Assembly (NCBI RefSeq): GCF_013368755.1
Contig: NC_049565.1
Location: 1,736,001 to 1,800,000, forward strand
Reading direction: 5' to 3'
Source of the DNA: Talaromyces rugulosus
Taxonomy: Eukaryota > Ascomycota > Eurotiomycetes > Eurotiales > Trichocomaceae
Length of the DNA: 64,000 bases
In this document: piece after piece, positions 21,761-32,772 of the stretch
How positions within the stretch are numbered: position 1 is the first letter of the stretch
Layout: each line of letters starts with the position of its first letter
Made by a program: the position numbers and the translations under genes
Notes under the pieces: generated by a model
The model's database searches: none
Seen by the model: the letters and a program-made list of their open reading frames with translations, nothing else
What the model was told of the DNA's origin: nothing

Positions 21761-23312
21761 TCATAAGCTGTCATGAATATTTGAATGGCTGCTGATAGCA
21801 ACCTGTGCTAATTTGATATGGTTTTCTGCCTCAATAAGAGCCTCCATTTGGCCCTGATTTGGCCGATTGCGATATCGGGATTTGATTGTATTGATTTGCT
21901 GTCGAAACTCTACAATCTGGAGAGTCACTAGGCTTCTAAGCAGGTGTCGCCTCTCACGTCGGTTGACGCGGTAGGTCGACACGGAAATGTCGACAGGGTT
22001 AATAGTAGAGGTATTGAGCTCGGGTATTTGCTGAGGTGAGTTTGTGTCACCTAGGCCAGACAGATGCATATCTTTGCAACAGTTGGCCGTCTTTTCGAGG
22101 ATAACGCTTATTTGCCTGGCCACCATGGCCAGCAACATGTTCTGCTCTACTCGAGTCGCACACCTCTCACATGCCATAAATATCGCCAACATTTCAATGG
22201 AACTGCGAACTTCGCCGAGTAATAGATCGATACGATTCTCGCTAGAAGTAGATCTGGAGACAAGTCTCTCAAGAATGGATATGGAGCTCAGCAGACAACA
22301 ACAGCTGTCGAATTCTGCGCATGGTTTGCCTCGAGGCTCGAGAGAGAGCGATTCTAATGCTGAGCCCGCCATATCGTGTCCATCGGTATTCATCTCCCAA
22401 GCGATGTCGACATGCGCTATGTCAGGTTCTTCCCCCCAAGATAAATCTGGTACGCTGTCTATAGCCGACAGGCCGAGTAGCGACGTATCCACCGTAGATA
22501 GTTCCAGAGCTTGGCCACGACTTGCCGCCGCCGTGTCACTACCACTCCGTGCCGAAAAAGGCGATTCGCTTCTTGTAAGGCCTACGGCGGCTGCCGGAAG
22601 TGTCAGTAAAGCGTACGTAGGACACTTGTAGAATTAGGTACTAGTACTTACAAGTTGGACAGCTACTACTGCTGGAGCTCGATCCGCAGTCAAAGCCGTG
22701 CTGCCTTGGACTATCCACAACCCAAGGCGCAAAAAAAGAGTTCTCGATGCAGCTATTGTCGAACATGCTATTTTGCAAGTCATGTAAGGCCAATTGTTCC
22801 CCGTGCTTTCCGTGGTCGTTCCTGGAGCAAAGGTCTGCTTCATCGCTCACAATCCGGGTCGAGGTGTTTTCATTACGCTGAATTGCCTGTTCAAATTCAG
22901 TGCGTTAGAAAATAAGATCTTGCAACCATCATAGCGTTCGTTACTTACTGTCCGACTCCTTTTGTTCTTTTCCTGTCGTTTGTTCCGCTTCTGGTTTTCC
23001 GGATAGACGCATTCGAATCCCATGGCCACGCATCTTTGGCATCCTCCCCGTCCTCCAGAACAGCGTACCTATAATTCCATGATATTAGAAATCTAACACG
23101 ACAGTAGGGTGAATAGGAATATGGTTATTCATTTATGACTGTAGGCAGGGGATAAAGACTTCGAACAGTCATACCTTTCTAGAGCGGCAAAACATGCAAG
23201 AAATGTGTATCTTGTCTCGGAGATTACGGCTGACAGCAGCAACAGGATCTGGATTCTCAATGTACTCCAAGGTTCCTCGGTCAAAGGCGGCGGAGACCAA
23301 CGTGCCAAACAT
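21761..23312 (-). CDS. AflR-like Zn2Cys6 transcription factor
   Basis: Predicted 437-residue regulator in four exons (23175-23312, 22949-23068, 22652-22886, 21761-22581) with introns of 106, 62 and 70 bp. Joining exons 1 and 2 creates a perfect binuclear zinc cluster: CMFCRSRKVRC followed by SGGRGGCQRCVAMGFEC, i.e. C-x2-C-x6-C-x6-C-x2-C-x6-C (Cys39, 42, 49, 56, 59, 66). A basic linker KRNKRQEKNKRSR follows. The C-terminal part, with CCCLLSSISILERL, a paired-cysteine segment MACERCATRVEQNMLL and VARQISVILE, resembles the AflR C-terminal domain. It most likely binds promoters of the flanking cluster genes in the nucleus and activates them. The first in-frame ATG is at 23312; an upstream exon cannot be excluded. 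It is the last cluster gene before the AT-rich island. Confidence 0.88.
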
Positions 23313-23698
23313 GATAATCACTCCGAGGCGATTTGCTGCGTGCAAAGCAGTCCACAATGAAAATAATAGAGGTTACCGGAGCAAATAAAGTTCAACGCTG
23401 TAGCGATACCAACCACGCAAGGAACTGAAGACATTCCGGATCTCCGTGACTTAAAGGGTCGGAGACTCGGAAGTATACAGCCCAGAGGATCGACATCTAG
23501 AAACGCCAGCGAAATCCTACGGAATAATATACGAAGAGCCGACACCAAATAAGATACGTAGTTGGAAAAAAAAAGTTAAAAAGGATCTACTATTCGATGG
23601 TTCCGGATTAAAATCTTTAGCTTTATGTGTATATCTAGCTACGTATACACAAGCCCAACTACGGGCCAATCCCCCACCGCAACCGTTAAAAAAAGTGT

Positions 23699-23777
23699 GT
23701 CAGCCTCTATAATGAACTAAGAATTCCTTACTAATAAGTGTTCATTAAGGGGTTATTGGTTCATTATATAAGCTGAC
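23699..23777. repeat. 79-bp MITE-like element with 19-bp inverted ends
   Basis: The left end GTCAGCCTCTATAATGAAC (23699-23717) and the right end GTTCATTATATAAGCTGAC (23759-23777) are reverse complements at 17 of 19 positions. They enclose about 41 bp. The size and perfect polarity fit a small non-autonomous DNA transposon or its deletion product. I see no clear target-site duplication by eye. Confidence 0.6.
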
Positions 23778-24979
23778 AAAACATAACCCTTACTAGTAAA
23801 ATGAAGTATGGGCTGATGTGTTACTTATACGACGCGGATATGGGCGACTTTACACGCAAATTCATACACAAATTTATACGGTCCAATACCGGAGGTAACA
23901 GATAAAATCCATTAAATCTCGAATTAACCGAGGTTCGGCTCATTAGAATGCCGACTATCCCAAATAACATGGCCGCAGTGACAATTCTAATCAAGCAGAA
24001 CTTTGTAAGATTACTTGCATATGAACACTCTATTGATAGACCTATGTTTACGGCCGTGGGCTCACAGGTCACCCAACATTGAGGCCCCCGTAGGGACAAA
24101 ATGGCTAATTATTTGTACGAACCACTTTTATTGGATCACTATAGTTCGAATTTTGATATATTATTCTATGTTTAAATATAACTATAAACATATTAATTTC
24201 TGGCAAACGTCACTGGTATTATCGTTTTTTTTATAATATCCAAATTATACATGTCTAATACTAAAAACGGCCTTTCTATACGAAATGGCTAAGACCGCTT
24301 GCTGTCAAGGCTGGGGGCCCACCAAGGGCAAACTCAGAGCTGGTAGGACCGTACAGGAACACAAGGTTAATTTTTATATAAAAGAAACCTTTTAGAATCT
24401 TCTTAATCCTATACGAGATCTTAAATTTATAAATTTAACCTGGATAGCTCTAGTTTAGCTTAATTAGGGAAAATAGGACGAGCAGGGATAGGGGTAGAAT
24501 TATTATAATAACTAATTGATATTATTATATCCCCTGAATATGACTACTTTGTATAGACGTGAGCCGGTGGTTTGAGTTCTGAACAAACCAGGGAACTCTC
24601 GCTTGGCCAAACTAGGCGATCGACATCTAGAGGCGCTTATAAGTTACTAGCTTGGGTGGCCTGGGGCCGTTGGAAAATTAAATAACCCTAAATATGTAAA
24701 TTACCCATTATAAAAAGTTTTTAAAAAAAAGATTTCTAATTTTATTGAATTGGATGAGGTTATTGATGACCCAAGGATGCCGGCGGCTGGTGGTGGCCTG
24801 AGGATGTAAACAAACGATAGTTAGTGCTCCGTCGCTTGTCGTTTATGTTCTTCTATCCACAAGCGGGTTAACTTATATCCTAAATCGCTTGGCAGGTGTT
24901 CACAAAAATTTTAGTAGACTAGCACTCAAACTAGCAGGGGAAAAACGGGTTAGCCACTTCCGCCCAAAAACGCGTTAAT

Positions 24980-25189
24980 ATGCCACCAATTCGCAATAAA
25001 AAGCAGTCAGATTCTCGGGAACAAGAGGGAAGAATTCAATTGGCATTATCCAACTTAAAAAATGGCAGAATTCGCTGTATACGCCTGTCAAAACTGTTCT
25101 CTCAACCGTTCTTTACCGAGGGAGATCAGGGTATTCTGCCGAGTGGACTGTTGAGGAGGAGGTATATGAGAGTTGGTACTATCAATTGA
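24980..25189 (+). pseudogene. Relic of a pogo/Fot1-like transposase N-terminus
   Basis: The open frame begins MPPIRNKKQSDSREQEGRIQ and continues LALSNLKNGRIRCIR. This matches the characteristic start of fungal pogo/Fot1 transposases, where an MPPIR...EQEGRI...AI..L segment introduces the helix-turn-helix (psq) DNA-binding domain. After about 45 residues the similarity fades and the frame stops at 25189, far short of the roughly 500-600 residues expected. The DDE catalytic domain is absent and downstream DNA is strongly AT-rich. It is a dead fragment. The family assignment is from motif memory only. Confidence 0.65.
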
Positions 25190-25746
25190 TCCATATATTG
25201 CAAAGCAATATAATAGTCTAAGAGATATGGATAAAGTGTGTATCTAATTTGATATAAAGATAAAATATAATAAACTAAATATATAATAATATAAGTGTTT
25301 TATATACAATTGATGTACTAAATTAGTAATTACTATTTTTTTACCCCAAATCGGAATATATATATCAACTGATACATGTAGACTAGGTTTATAATCAATA
25401 TATAAAGTAAATTAAGTTTATATAATTAATTAATTTTTTTAGATAAATAATCTATATAGATATTAAAAAGTCTTAATTCTTTTAATTATATATTAATTTC
25501 TTTTTTATATATAATTTATTAGGGAATAACTAACTATTACTAAAAGAGTCGCTATCCCGAATCTAGAGGCCATATTATTGGCGGTTTCCAGACGTCGTAC
25601 TTTTGTCCAAATCTTTCTAACCGTCCACCATAGCCCCTCAACGCCTGATAACTAAGCGTGATAGGATACTAGCAGAGCTTGGCCGACCGTTGTTACAACA
25701 CAATCTCTATTTCGACATTTAAATTTAAACGGTTGGGCTGTCCGGG

Positions 25747-27370
25747 ATGGCCTCGGAGCGGAGTCCTTTGCTGCTCCCTAGTGGGAGCTCTACGGCCAAC
25801 AATCATTATAATCATAGTCAACAAGAAGAGACTAGCGACAACATGACAGAATCCGACGTCGATGCTGCTGCAGTGCGTCGCGCTCTGCGCAAGGTGGACT
25901 GGCGGTTGATTCCGCTGCTGTTTGTCACGTATATGCTCAATTTCATGGACAAGGCGATTCTGTCGAGCGCGTCAGTGTTTGGCCTGATTGACGATACAGT
26001 AAGTCTTGTGGTTTTTGATCTTGGGTGAAACAAACAAACTAACAAAACAGCATCTTGTCGGCCAGCAGTACAGCTGGGTGTCGAGCATCTTCTACTTTGG
26101 CTATTTCTTCTGGCAGTATCCCACCAACATCCTGATAGCCCGGCTGCCCGTGGCCAAATACCTCGCCATCAACACCTTTTTCTGGGGCGCCATCGTCGCT
26201 CTGACTGCTGCATGTGTCAACTACGGCGGCCTGCTGGCCGTGCGTTTCCTGCTCGGTGTCGCCGAAGCCACCATAACCCCGGCGTTCATGTTCATCACCA
26301 CCACCTGGTACACGCGCGACGAGATCCCCTTTCGCACGGGCATCTGGTTCTCCGGAAACTCGATTGGCGGGCTCGTCGCCAGTCTGCTGGCCTACGGCGT
26401 CGGCCATATTGAGCATCCACTGCATCCCTGGATGTGGATGTTCATCATCCTCGGCCTGGCCACGTTTCTCTGGGCCTTTGCGCTGCTCTTCCTCCTGCCG
26501 GACAGCATCTCCAACGCAAAGTTCCTCACGCCGCACGAGCGAGAGATAATGACCAACCGGGCCATCATCGCCGGCACCGGCCGTACGGAGCAGACGCACT
26601 GGCGATGGGACCAGACGCGCGAGTGTCTCGTCGATCCCAAGACATGGCACATCTTCGCGCTGGCGATCCTAACGCAAATCCCCAATGGTGGGACACAGAA
26701 TTTTGGAAACTTGGTCATCAAGTCCTTTGGCTTTACCTCGCTGCAATCAACGCTCATCAACATCCCATCTAGCGTCATTAGCGCCATCACCATCGCGCTG
26801 ACAGGCTACCTTGCCGGCCGGTTTAGACAGGTAAACTGCATCCTAATAGTTGCCATTGTCGCGCTGTCTGTTACAGGCAGCGCCATCATCTACGCGCGCA
26901 GCCACCACGTCACCAAGGGCGCGCAGCTCTTTGGCTACTTCTTACTAGCCACGGGTCCCAGCGTCCTTCCACTCGTCATGTCGCTCGTGCAGGCCAACTA
27001 CAAGGGCGTCACGAAAAAGATGACCATGACAGCCATGATGTTCATTGCCTATTGCGCGGGCAACATTGCCGGTCCACAGTTCTTCAAGACCTCCGAGGCT
27101 CCCGCATACCAGACCGCGTTCCGCGCGATTTTGATTTGTTATATCATCTCTGCCGCGTTGGCTGTTTCGTTGCGCGTTTACTTGCAATTCACGAATGCCA
27201 GGCGAGACCACGAGGAAGGTGTTGTTGGAAACGCTGGCTCGTCTTCTGGCGTCGTGGCTGGAGGCAAAGTGGCCGATGTCGTCGAGGCTGTGAGGGATGC
27301 ATCGCTCCAGCCAGAGGATTTCGACGACGTGACTGACTGGCAGACTGTTGGGTTTCGATATCGTCTTTAG
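25747..27370 (+). CDS. MFS anion:cation symporter, allantoate permease (Dal5) family
   Basis: Predicted 523-residue 12-helix transporter in two exons (25747-25998, 26051-27370) with a 52-bp intron. The cytosolic N-terminus runs to about residue 55 and is followed by WRLIPLLFVTYMLNFMDKAI, the typical first helix with the DK/R motif of the ACS family. YFFWQYPTN, RFLLGVAEA and GIWFSGNSIGG are further family landmarks. Members import organic anions such as allantoate, nicotinate, pantothenate or small peptides across the plasma membrane. The exact substrate is unknown. It lies beyond the AT-rich island and is probably not part of the polyketide cluster. Confidence 0.88.
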
Positions 27371-27952
27371 TAAGATTTACTGGTTCAATATATAAGTCAT
27401 AGAATAAAATAATTAATCATGTATTAAAAATTCATGTATATATCCACCAAATCATCCCTTTCGTCGTTTATTCCACGCTTCAAAAATCGTGAAATATTGA
27501 GAGTTTCTTTACAGAAACATAAAATAGCGCAGTGTATGTAAAAGTACATTTTCAAGGAAATAGGAAATCATCCATATACCATAGGACATGGATCTCTCTT
27601 TTTCTCATTTTTTTTCAGTAGATGAACAAGAAATGTCTGTATGATTAACTCGAGAACACGACTCGAATACGAAGGTCGTCTCGTTGCTTTTTTTAGGTAA
27701 TGCAGTATTAGTATTCAAAAAAAAAGAAAAAGAAAGAAAAAAGGTATCCGCAGTCAAAAATACTGCTATTATTCATAGAAACCATGCTCGTCGAATAAAT
27801 TCTTTCTCTATTCTCGTTGACATTCGACGTTCAGATGAACCATCCGTATACCGAAATGCGAGGAGAGGTCAAAAAAGCCGCAAGTTAAAAAAAGGACCAA
27901 AAATGCTAAAACTCCAACGCGCATGGCTGAGATGCAAAGTGAAATATGATGA
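27371..27952. other. Convergent intergenic region
   Basis: The 3' flanks of the permease and of the large minus-strand gene meet here. A poly-A-rich plus-strand stretch at 27710-27745 gives a spurious lysine-rich frame. No gene is supported. Confidence 0.5.
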
Positions 27953-30614
27953 CTATTTCTTTTTTCCATTGGGTATATCTTTCAAAATGTCATCGAAACT
28001 CATAGTCGGATTCATGCGCGTAAACGGCTTGGTAGGCGGTTCCACGGGCATGACACCCGCAGGAAGAGGGAGCGCTTCGAGCGTGTTGTAGATTGATGCT
28101 CGATTGTTGTGGGAGATAAAGCCTGGAGATCCAGTGCGCGGCACGCCCATGGAAGACATGCCACTGGGGCTCAGCATGGACGGCGCATCAGACATGGAAC
28201 CCGTCGAGGATTGTGGCACTGGGGCGGGCGAGGAGAAGACCGATGAACCGTCCTCAGTCGTGATCGGAGAGCCGAGAATCTGGCTCTTTTCAGCCCACTG
28301 GGTGGCAATCTGCCAGCAGTGGCTGCGGCGGTAGACGGTGTCGACCGCGTTGTTCACGACATCTGAAGGCAGACTGACAACACCCTGTCCACCAGCAACA
28401 CCGAACCAGCTCCGGCCAGCCTTTGCATCGTTCTGCACCCATGGTGCACCTCCACGAGGAGCAACACAGAGGAAGTATTCGACACCATGCGTGAAGCGAA
28501 GATCAGATACGTCAATCACCAACAGAGGAAGAGACTGGATAACAGCATAGAGGAACAGCCATTGGCCGATTCTGTTATCCAAAATCTCATCCACGGTTTT
28601 GCCGTGCGCATTGCGACGCTCGAATTGCATGAAGCTCTCCACAAACGGTGTTGGCTTCAAACTCTCCCGAGTGTAAGATGCCATGAGGACTGCATTGATA
28701 TCCGAGTCCGAGAGCTTTTTCTGTCGCTCCTTGGCTTCTTTCTTAGCATCCAAGGTCTTCCGGTGGAGCACTTGCACGCTGGGCATTTGCGGTACGTCAA
28801 ATGGAATGGGAGGCAGCACCGGAGGTGTGCTGCGGTCGTACTCGCTCATCATTCGTCGCATAGCCCGAAGCACAGCCTCGGCGGGATCTGGCACATCAAG
28901 ATCTTCGGTGGCCATGTCAGTTGTTCGCGTCGTGAGTTGAGTGCGATCTACAAGCATGTCATAAAGATCGGTTAGGTCTTCGTAAACCTCGTTGAGTAAC
29001 AGCCGGTTCAACCCGCTTCCCTCGAATTCATTCTTCTTGGAGTTTGCCTTGGGAGGCCAGGAGCCGTATTTTTGGCGGTAGTAGCCCAACACGTGTTTTC
29101 TAAAAGCCAAGAAAGAAAGCCTCCAAGACTTGAACCGCACGGTTTTTCCTTCAACAGAAGTGGTGGAGTTGGCAATGCCGGAGAACATGGCCGGAAAGTC
29201 AAACTCATCAAGTTTCCCGCGCAAGACAGTCAGACGATTCCCCAAATCGATGTAGCTGCGTTCAAGTCGCTTCTGTGTGACGGGGCTGATCAAGGCGTAT
29301 TTAGGACTCTGCATGTACCGCAATTCGGCCATCTTGCCGACACTGTGAACAAATCCTTCAAGGTAGAGAGGATAATAGCGTAGCCGTTCGCCCAGAATAA
29401 CAGCTTCAATAGTCTTTTCTCGGCTTTTGCGGATATCCGCAAGGTGGAGCTCGCTGCAGTAGTTGGCAAAGCTTGAATTGGCGACCTCTCCAAAGTTGGA
29501 GCCATCAAAGTTGGAGAAGTGGAAGCGGCTAAGTAGGGCCGACACTTCCATTAAGATGGAGAAAAGGCTAGGGTGTCGCGGCGTCGCAACCAGGGCCTGG
29601 CCGAGCAAAAAGGCGAACAGGTTGCGGAAAAGCACCAGGGCGTCGATGTCGTCAGGTTCAAGGGATGAGCTCGGACTTGACACGTCGCCGGAAAGCGGTA
29701 TGGGAAGATATAAATTGATGTCTTGGACTTCTTCTACTGGCTCATCCACGAACGCCATGCGGCCTGTGCCACTGCTTGCAGAATCATTCATCCACTGGTC
29801 TTCGGGCGCGGTCGCGCCGTCGGGGTCGGTCACTGTGAGCGTACGAGTCGATTGGCGCAGTGCTTCCACCTTGGGATCGGTGCCTCGGGCCAGAAAAGTG
29901 AGCGAGGGGGAGTCCGAAAAGACACTCGAATCCACCTTGAATGACGGCGGCCGGTTGGTGTTCTGAGGGAAAAGGTAAACGAACGTGTCGCCCTGCTCGT
30001 TCCATAGCTCGGGGACCTTGGAACTACATTAGTATTGAGTGTCGGGAAATTCAGCGTCTGTCATCACTTACCTGGTCTCCTCGCGTCAAAGCGTCCAGAT
30101 CATAGGGGATCTTTTGCTCCAGCCCAGCAATCCAAGAATCGAACCCGCCGTAAGGGTCCTCCGGTTCGGTCTGAGCCGCATTCATATCCTGGCGAGGCAT
30201 GGACATGGAAGCCCTGCTCGGCATCCAACTTCTTCTCCTGTTGTGCGAGGCGCTCCCTTGTCGACTGTGCGAGGTGCGCTGTGAGGACGGATCGTCAAGG
30301 TCTTGGTTGATGGCGAGCAAGGACGGCGGCGGCGGCAACGGGGCTTCCAGGTCGAGCGGTTCTATCGGGCCGTTGCTTGTTCGCGGGCGAGCGTCTGCGG
30401 AATTAGGCTGAGGCGATGAAGCATGGCGCACGGCAGGGCGAGATTGGCTTCGAACACGTCGGTGGTCGGCGGCGAGACGGTTGTCGGTGGTGAGACGGCT
30501 GTCTGGCGACAGCTTGGGAGAACCAGAAGACGTCGACGAGGCAGCAGAGTCTCTGTTCGATTTCAGGTTGAAGAGCGACGAGATGCGCCGGGCTGTGTTT
30601 GGTGCAGACAACAT
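27953..30614 (-). CDS. Large conserved fungal protein of unknown function
   Basis: Predicted 868-residue protein in two exons (30072-30614, 27953-30016) with a 55-bp intron. It starts MLSAPNTARRISSLF. The first 180 residues are Ser/Arg/Pro-rich and probably disordered. After the splice comes VPELWNEQGDTFVYLFPQ, a beta-rich segment of about 60 residues. The central core includes LMEVSALLSRFHFSNFDG, FGEVANSSF and EKTIEAVILGERLRYYPL. The C-terminus is again low complexity. I recall this core as an uncharacterised fungal domain (possibly DUF8004), but I cannot verify it. No enzyme motif, signal peptide or membrane helix was seen, so the protein is likely intracellular and regulatory or structural. 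The start was chosen over an upstream non-ATG extension. Confidence 0.8.
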
Positions 30615-32772
30615 GACAGCGACTCTGACGCAGCACACGTCAACAAAGCTGGTGACGACGCCTGGAGTAAACCAGGGAAGGCCGCAGCAGAAGATGCGGG
30701 ATTCCGGCGACTAATCAAGGTGGTGGCCAGAATTCCTAGAAACTGGGAAGGTCGCAATTCTTGCGGGTGGTTCGTGGTCCGTATTTCTCTTCTTGTTGCT
30801 CGTAACACAGGAATGGATCGGCGGCACGTTGGCTGGCGGGCAGACAGGTTGCGAGCTTGGTGTGAATGCGAGAGCTAGTTCGAGTGTCCCCACTGGGAAG
30901 CTGTCAAATGCAGAGTTGGTAAATAATATTGACTGCCAGTGAACATGACAGCAAAGGGAAAACGTCGTTACAGGAGAAAGGAAGAAGGCAGGTTGAAAAA
31001 GGCTGTGAGTGATTGTCGTCAGTCTGTCTTGTCTTAGCGCCCTGTCCGCAAGTGGGGAAAGGTTGCGAGTCGGTCTTTTTTTTTTTTCCCTTCCAGAGTC
31101 ACAGTGGCTGAGCAAGCAGAAAATCAACAAATAAAGCCTCTGCAATGTGCGTCAATCGGTCGGAATAAGTTGCAGCTGATTTGGGCGTTGTCGGCGCGAG
31201 TCATCACAAAGCTCGCAGAAGCAGCTAGAACGTGGCCCAAGAGGGAAAAAAGGGAATGAGGGTATTTCCCGCTGAATAATAATAATCGGTGACAATACGA
31301 ATAGACGATAAAAATATAACAGCCAACATTGATCTACCGCGATCAGTCATGTATTCCTCCCGGGTCGCAGCGGAAAAGACAACGAACGCGCCAGCGGAAC
31401 AGCGCCTTTGTCTTCGTTGCCTGACGAGTAATCAATACGAGGAGTTCCACTGACAACCACCGTCCGGAATTCTCGGCGCAGGTGGATTCGTCAAGCGGCG
31501 CAGAGGTCTCAGATGGCGTGTGCCAGAAGAGGAGTCAGTAATGTGGGGAGGCGAGGCTGGCATGAATGACGTGGGATCAACTCGGAGTCTAGTTCAAGGA
31601 CAAGGAGTCAGACGCGCCCTAAAAGGTCCGAGTGAGCCTCACTAATATCACCATTTCGTAGTGCAATTGCGTGTGCGGCCATGGCGACACGCAGACAGGG
31701 GTTGTTGATGTTGGCGTGTCGAGAGTTTTGGAGTCGCGAGATCCATGGTCGAACTTGTCGCGGTGTGCGTCATCTATCTCCAGGAACAGGCAATTCTTAG
31801 TGCCACGCTCCGTCCCTTGCCCGCGGCTACCAGGCTGTGTCTGGGGTGGCAGCTGCGGTATTTCCACTCCTACACACACGCACCAGCTGCGTCACCTCAA
31901 GTTATGTCAATTTGTGCTCCATTATTATTTTTCCATCCGACTGTTTTCAACGTATTTTATGCAAGATCCATATTAGCTAGTACTTATTGTGCATCGATCA
32001 ACTAGTGCTGACCTGTCTGCTGCGGCTGACAATTAACTAATCGTCCCACAGCAGCGGATGACCAGAATCGCGTCTTTGCAATATCAGATTGATCAAGTTG
32101 CCCAGTAATTTTGTATTAATAGACCCATCGATAGGATTTTATACAAATAAACTATAGAACAATACATAGTATTTGTGGCAGTGAAATATTTATACTCTGT
32201 CATTATGTATACAGTTGCCGAGGCATCTACATTTGACTCCAAAGTGCTGCATTAATCAATGTATCTGTAGACATATTGTATAAATATCTTATTTTTAACA
32301 TTTAAACACTTTGAGATGTATTAATAATTATTTCACTTCAATCAATTCAACATTTGAATGTTCCAGGCATATAAAATTAATGGCAAATATACTCGTGAAA
32401 TCCCACATAATTCTATATATATATACATATGTCAATTCTCCCATCACCCAACGTTGACTGCGGGATTTGACCGTTTACCCCAATAATCAGTGGATTAAAC
32501 TGGCCAATAGCATTGAAATTGTATCGGAAATAAACCAACAAGACCAACATTGAATGCAACGTCCTCGTCTTTTTTTAGAGCAGTGGCCCGCAAGTTGGTT
32601 GGTTGGCTGGTCGCTTCCCCACACGGCAATGTCAATGAACTTCCCAACCATCAGCTACTGATCCTTCGCAACGACATCAATCAACTCATTGATCATGCGC
32701 GCTCCATGCAAATGTCATACTCAGGCAGACTTGTGTCACCAAGGCAGAATCTCTCATCCGACCAACACCAAA
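30615..32772. other. Long divergent intergenic region
   Basis: About 2.2 kb between the 5' ends of the unknown-function gene (minus) and the aminotransferase (plus). The left kilobase probably contains a long 5' UTR or promoter with a T-tract at 31076-31088. From about 32030 to 32530 the DNA is AT-rich. No conserved ORF or RNA gene was recognised. Confidence 0.5.

Larger units (their letters stand above)
23313..25746. other. AT-rich, gene-free island with transposon debris
   Basis: About 2.4 kb with long A/T runs, particularly 24120-24560 and 25190-25560, and no intact gene. It contains the inverted-repeat element and transposase relic listed separately. The composition contrasts sharply with the flanking genes and suggests a repeat-rich, possibly RIP-mutated block. 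The promoter of the regulator lies at its left end and that of the permease at its right end. Confidence 0.65.

Noticed and set aside
23313..23357. Longer N-terminus of the AflR-like factor
   Set aside because: The longer frame would start at TTG; the first ATG is at 23312. An unseen upstream exon is still possible.
25747..27370. Permease as part of the polyketide cluster
   Set aside because: It belongs to the anion importer branch (Dal5-like) and is separated by a 2.4-kb AT-rich island, and the cluster already has a DHA2 exporter.
27684..28091. Lysine-rich plus-strand frame
   Set aside because: It arises from an A-rich tract, then overlaps the 3' end of the well-supported minus-strand gene.
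28104..29966. Several plus-strand frames of up to 167 codons
   Set aside because: They are antisense shadows of the large minus-strand gene and show no domain pattern.
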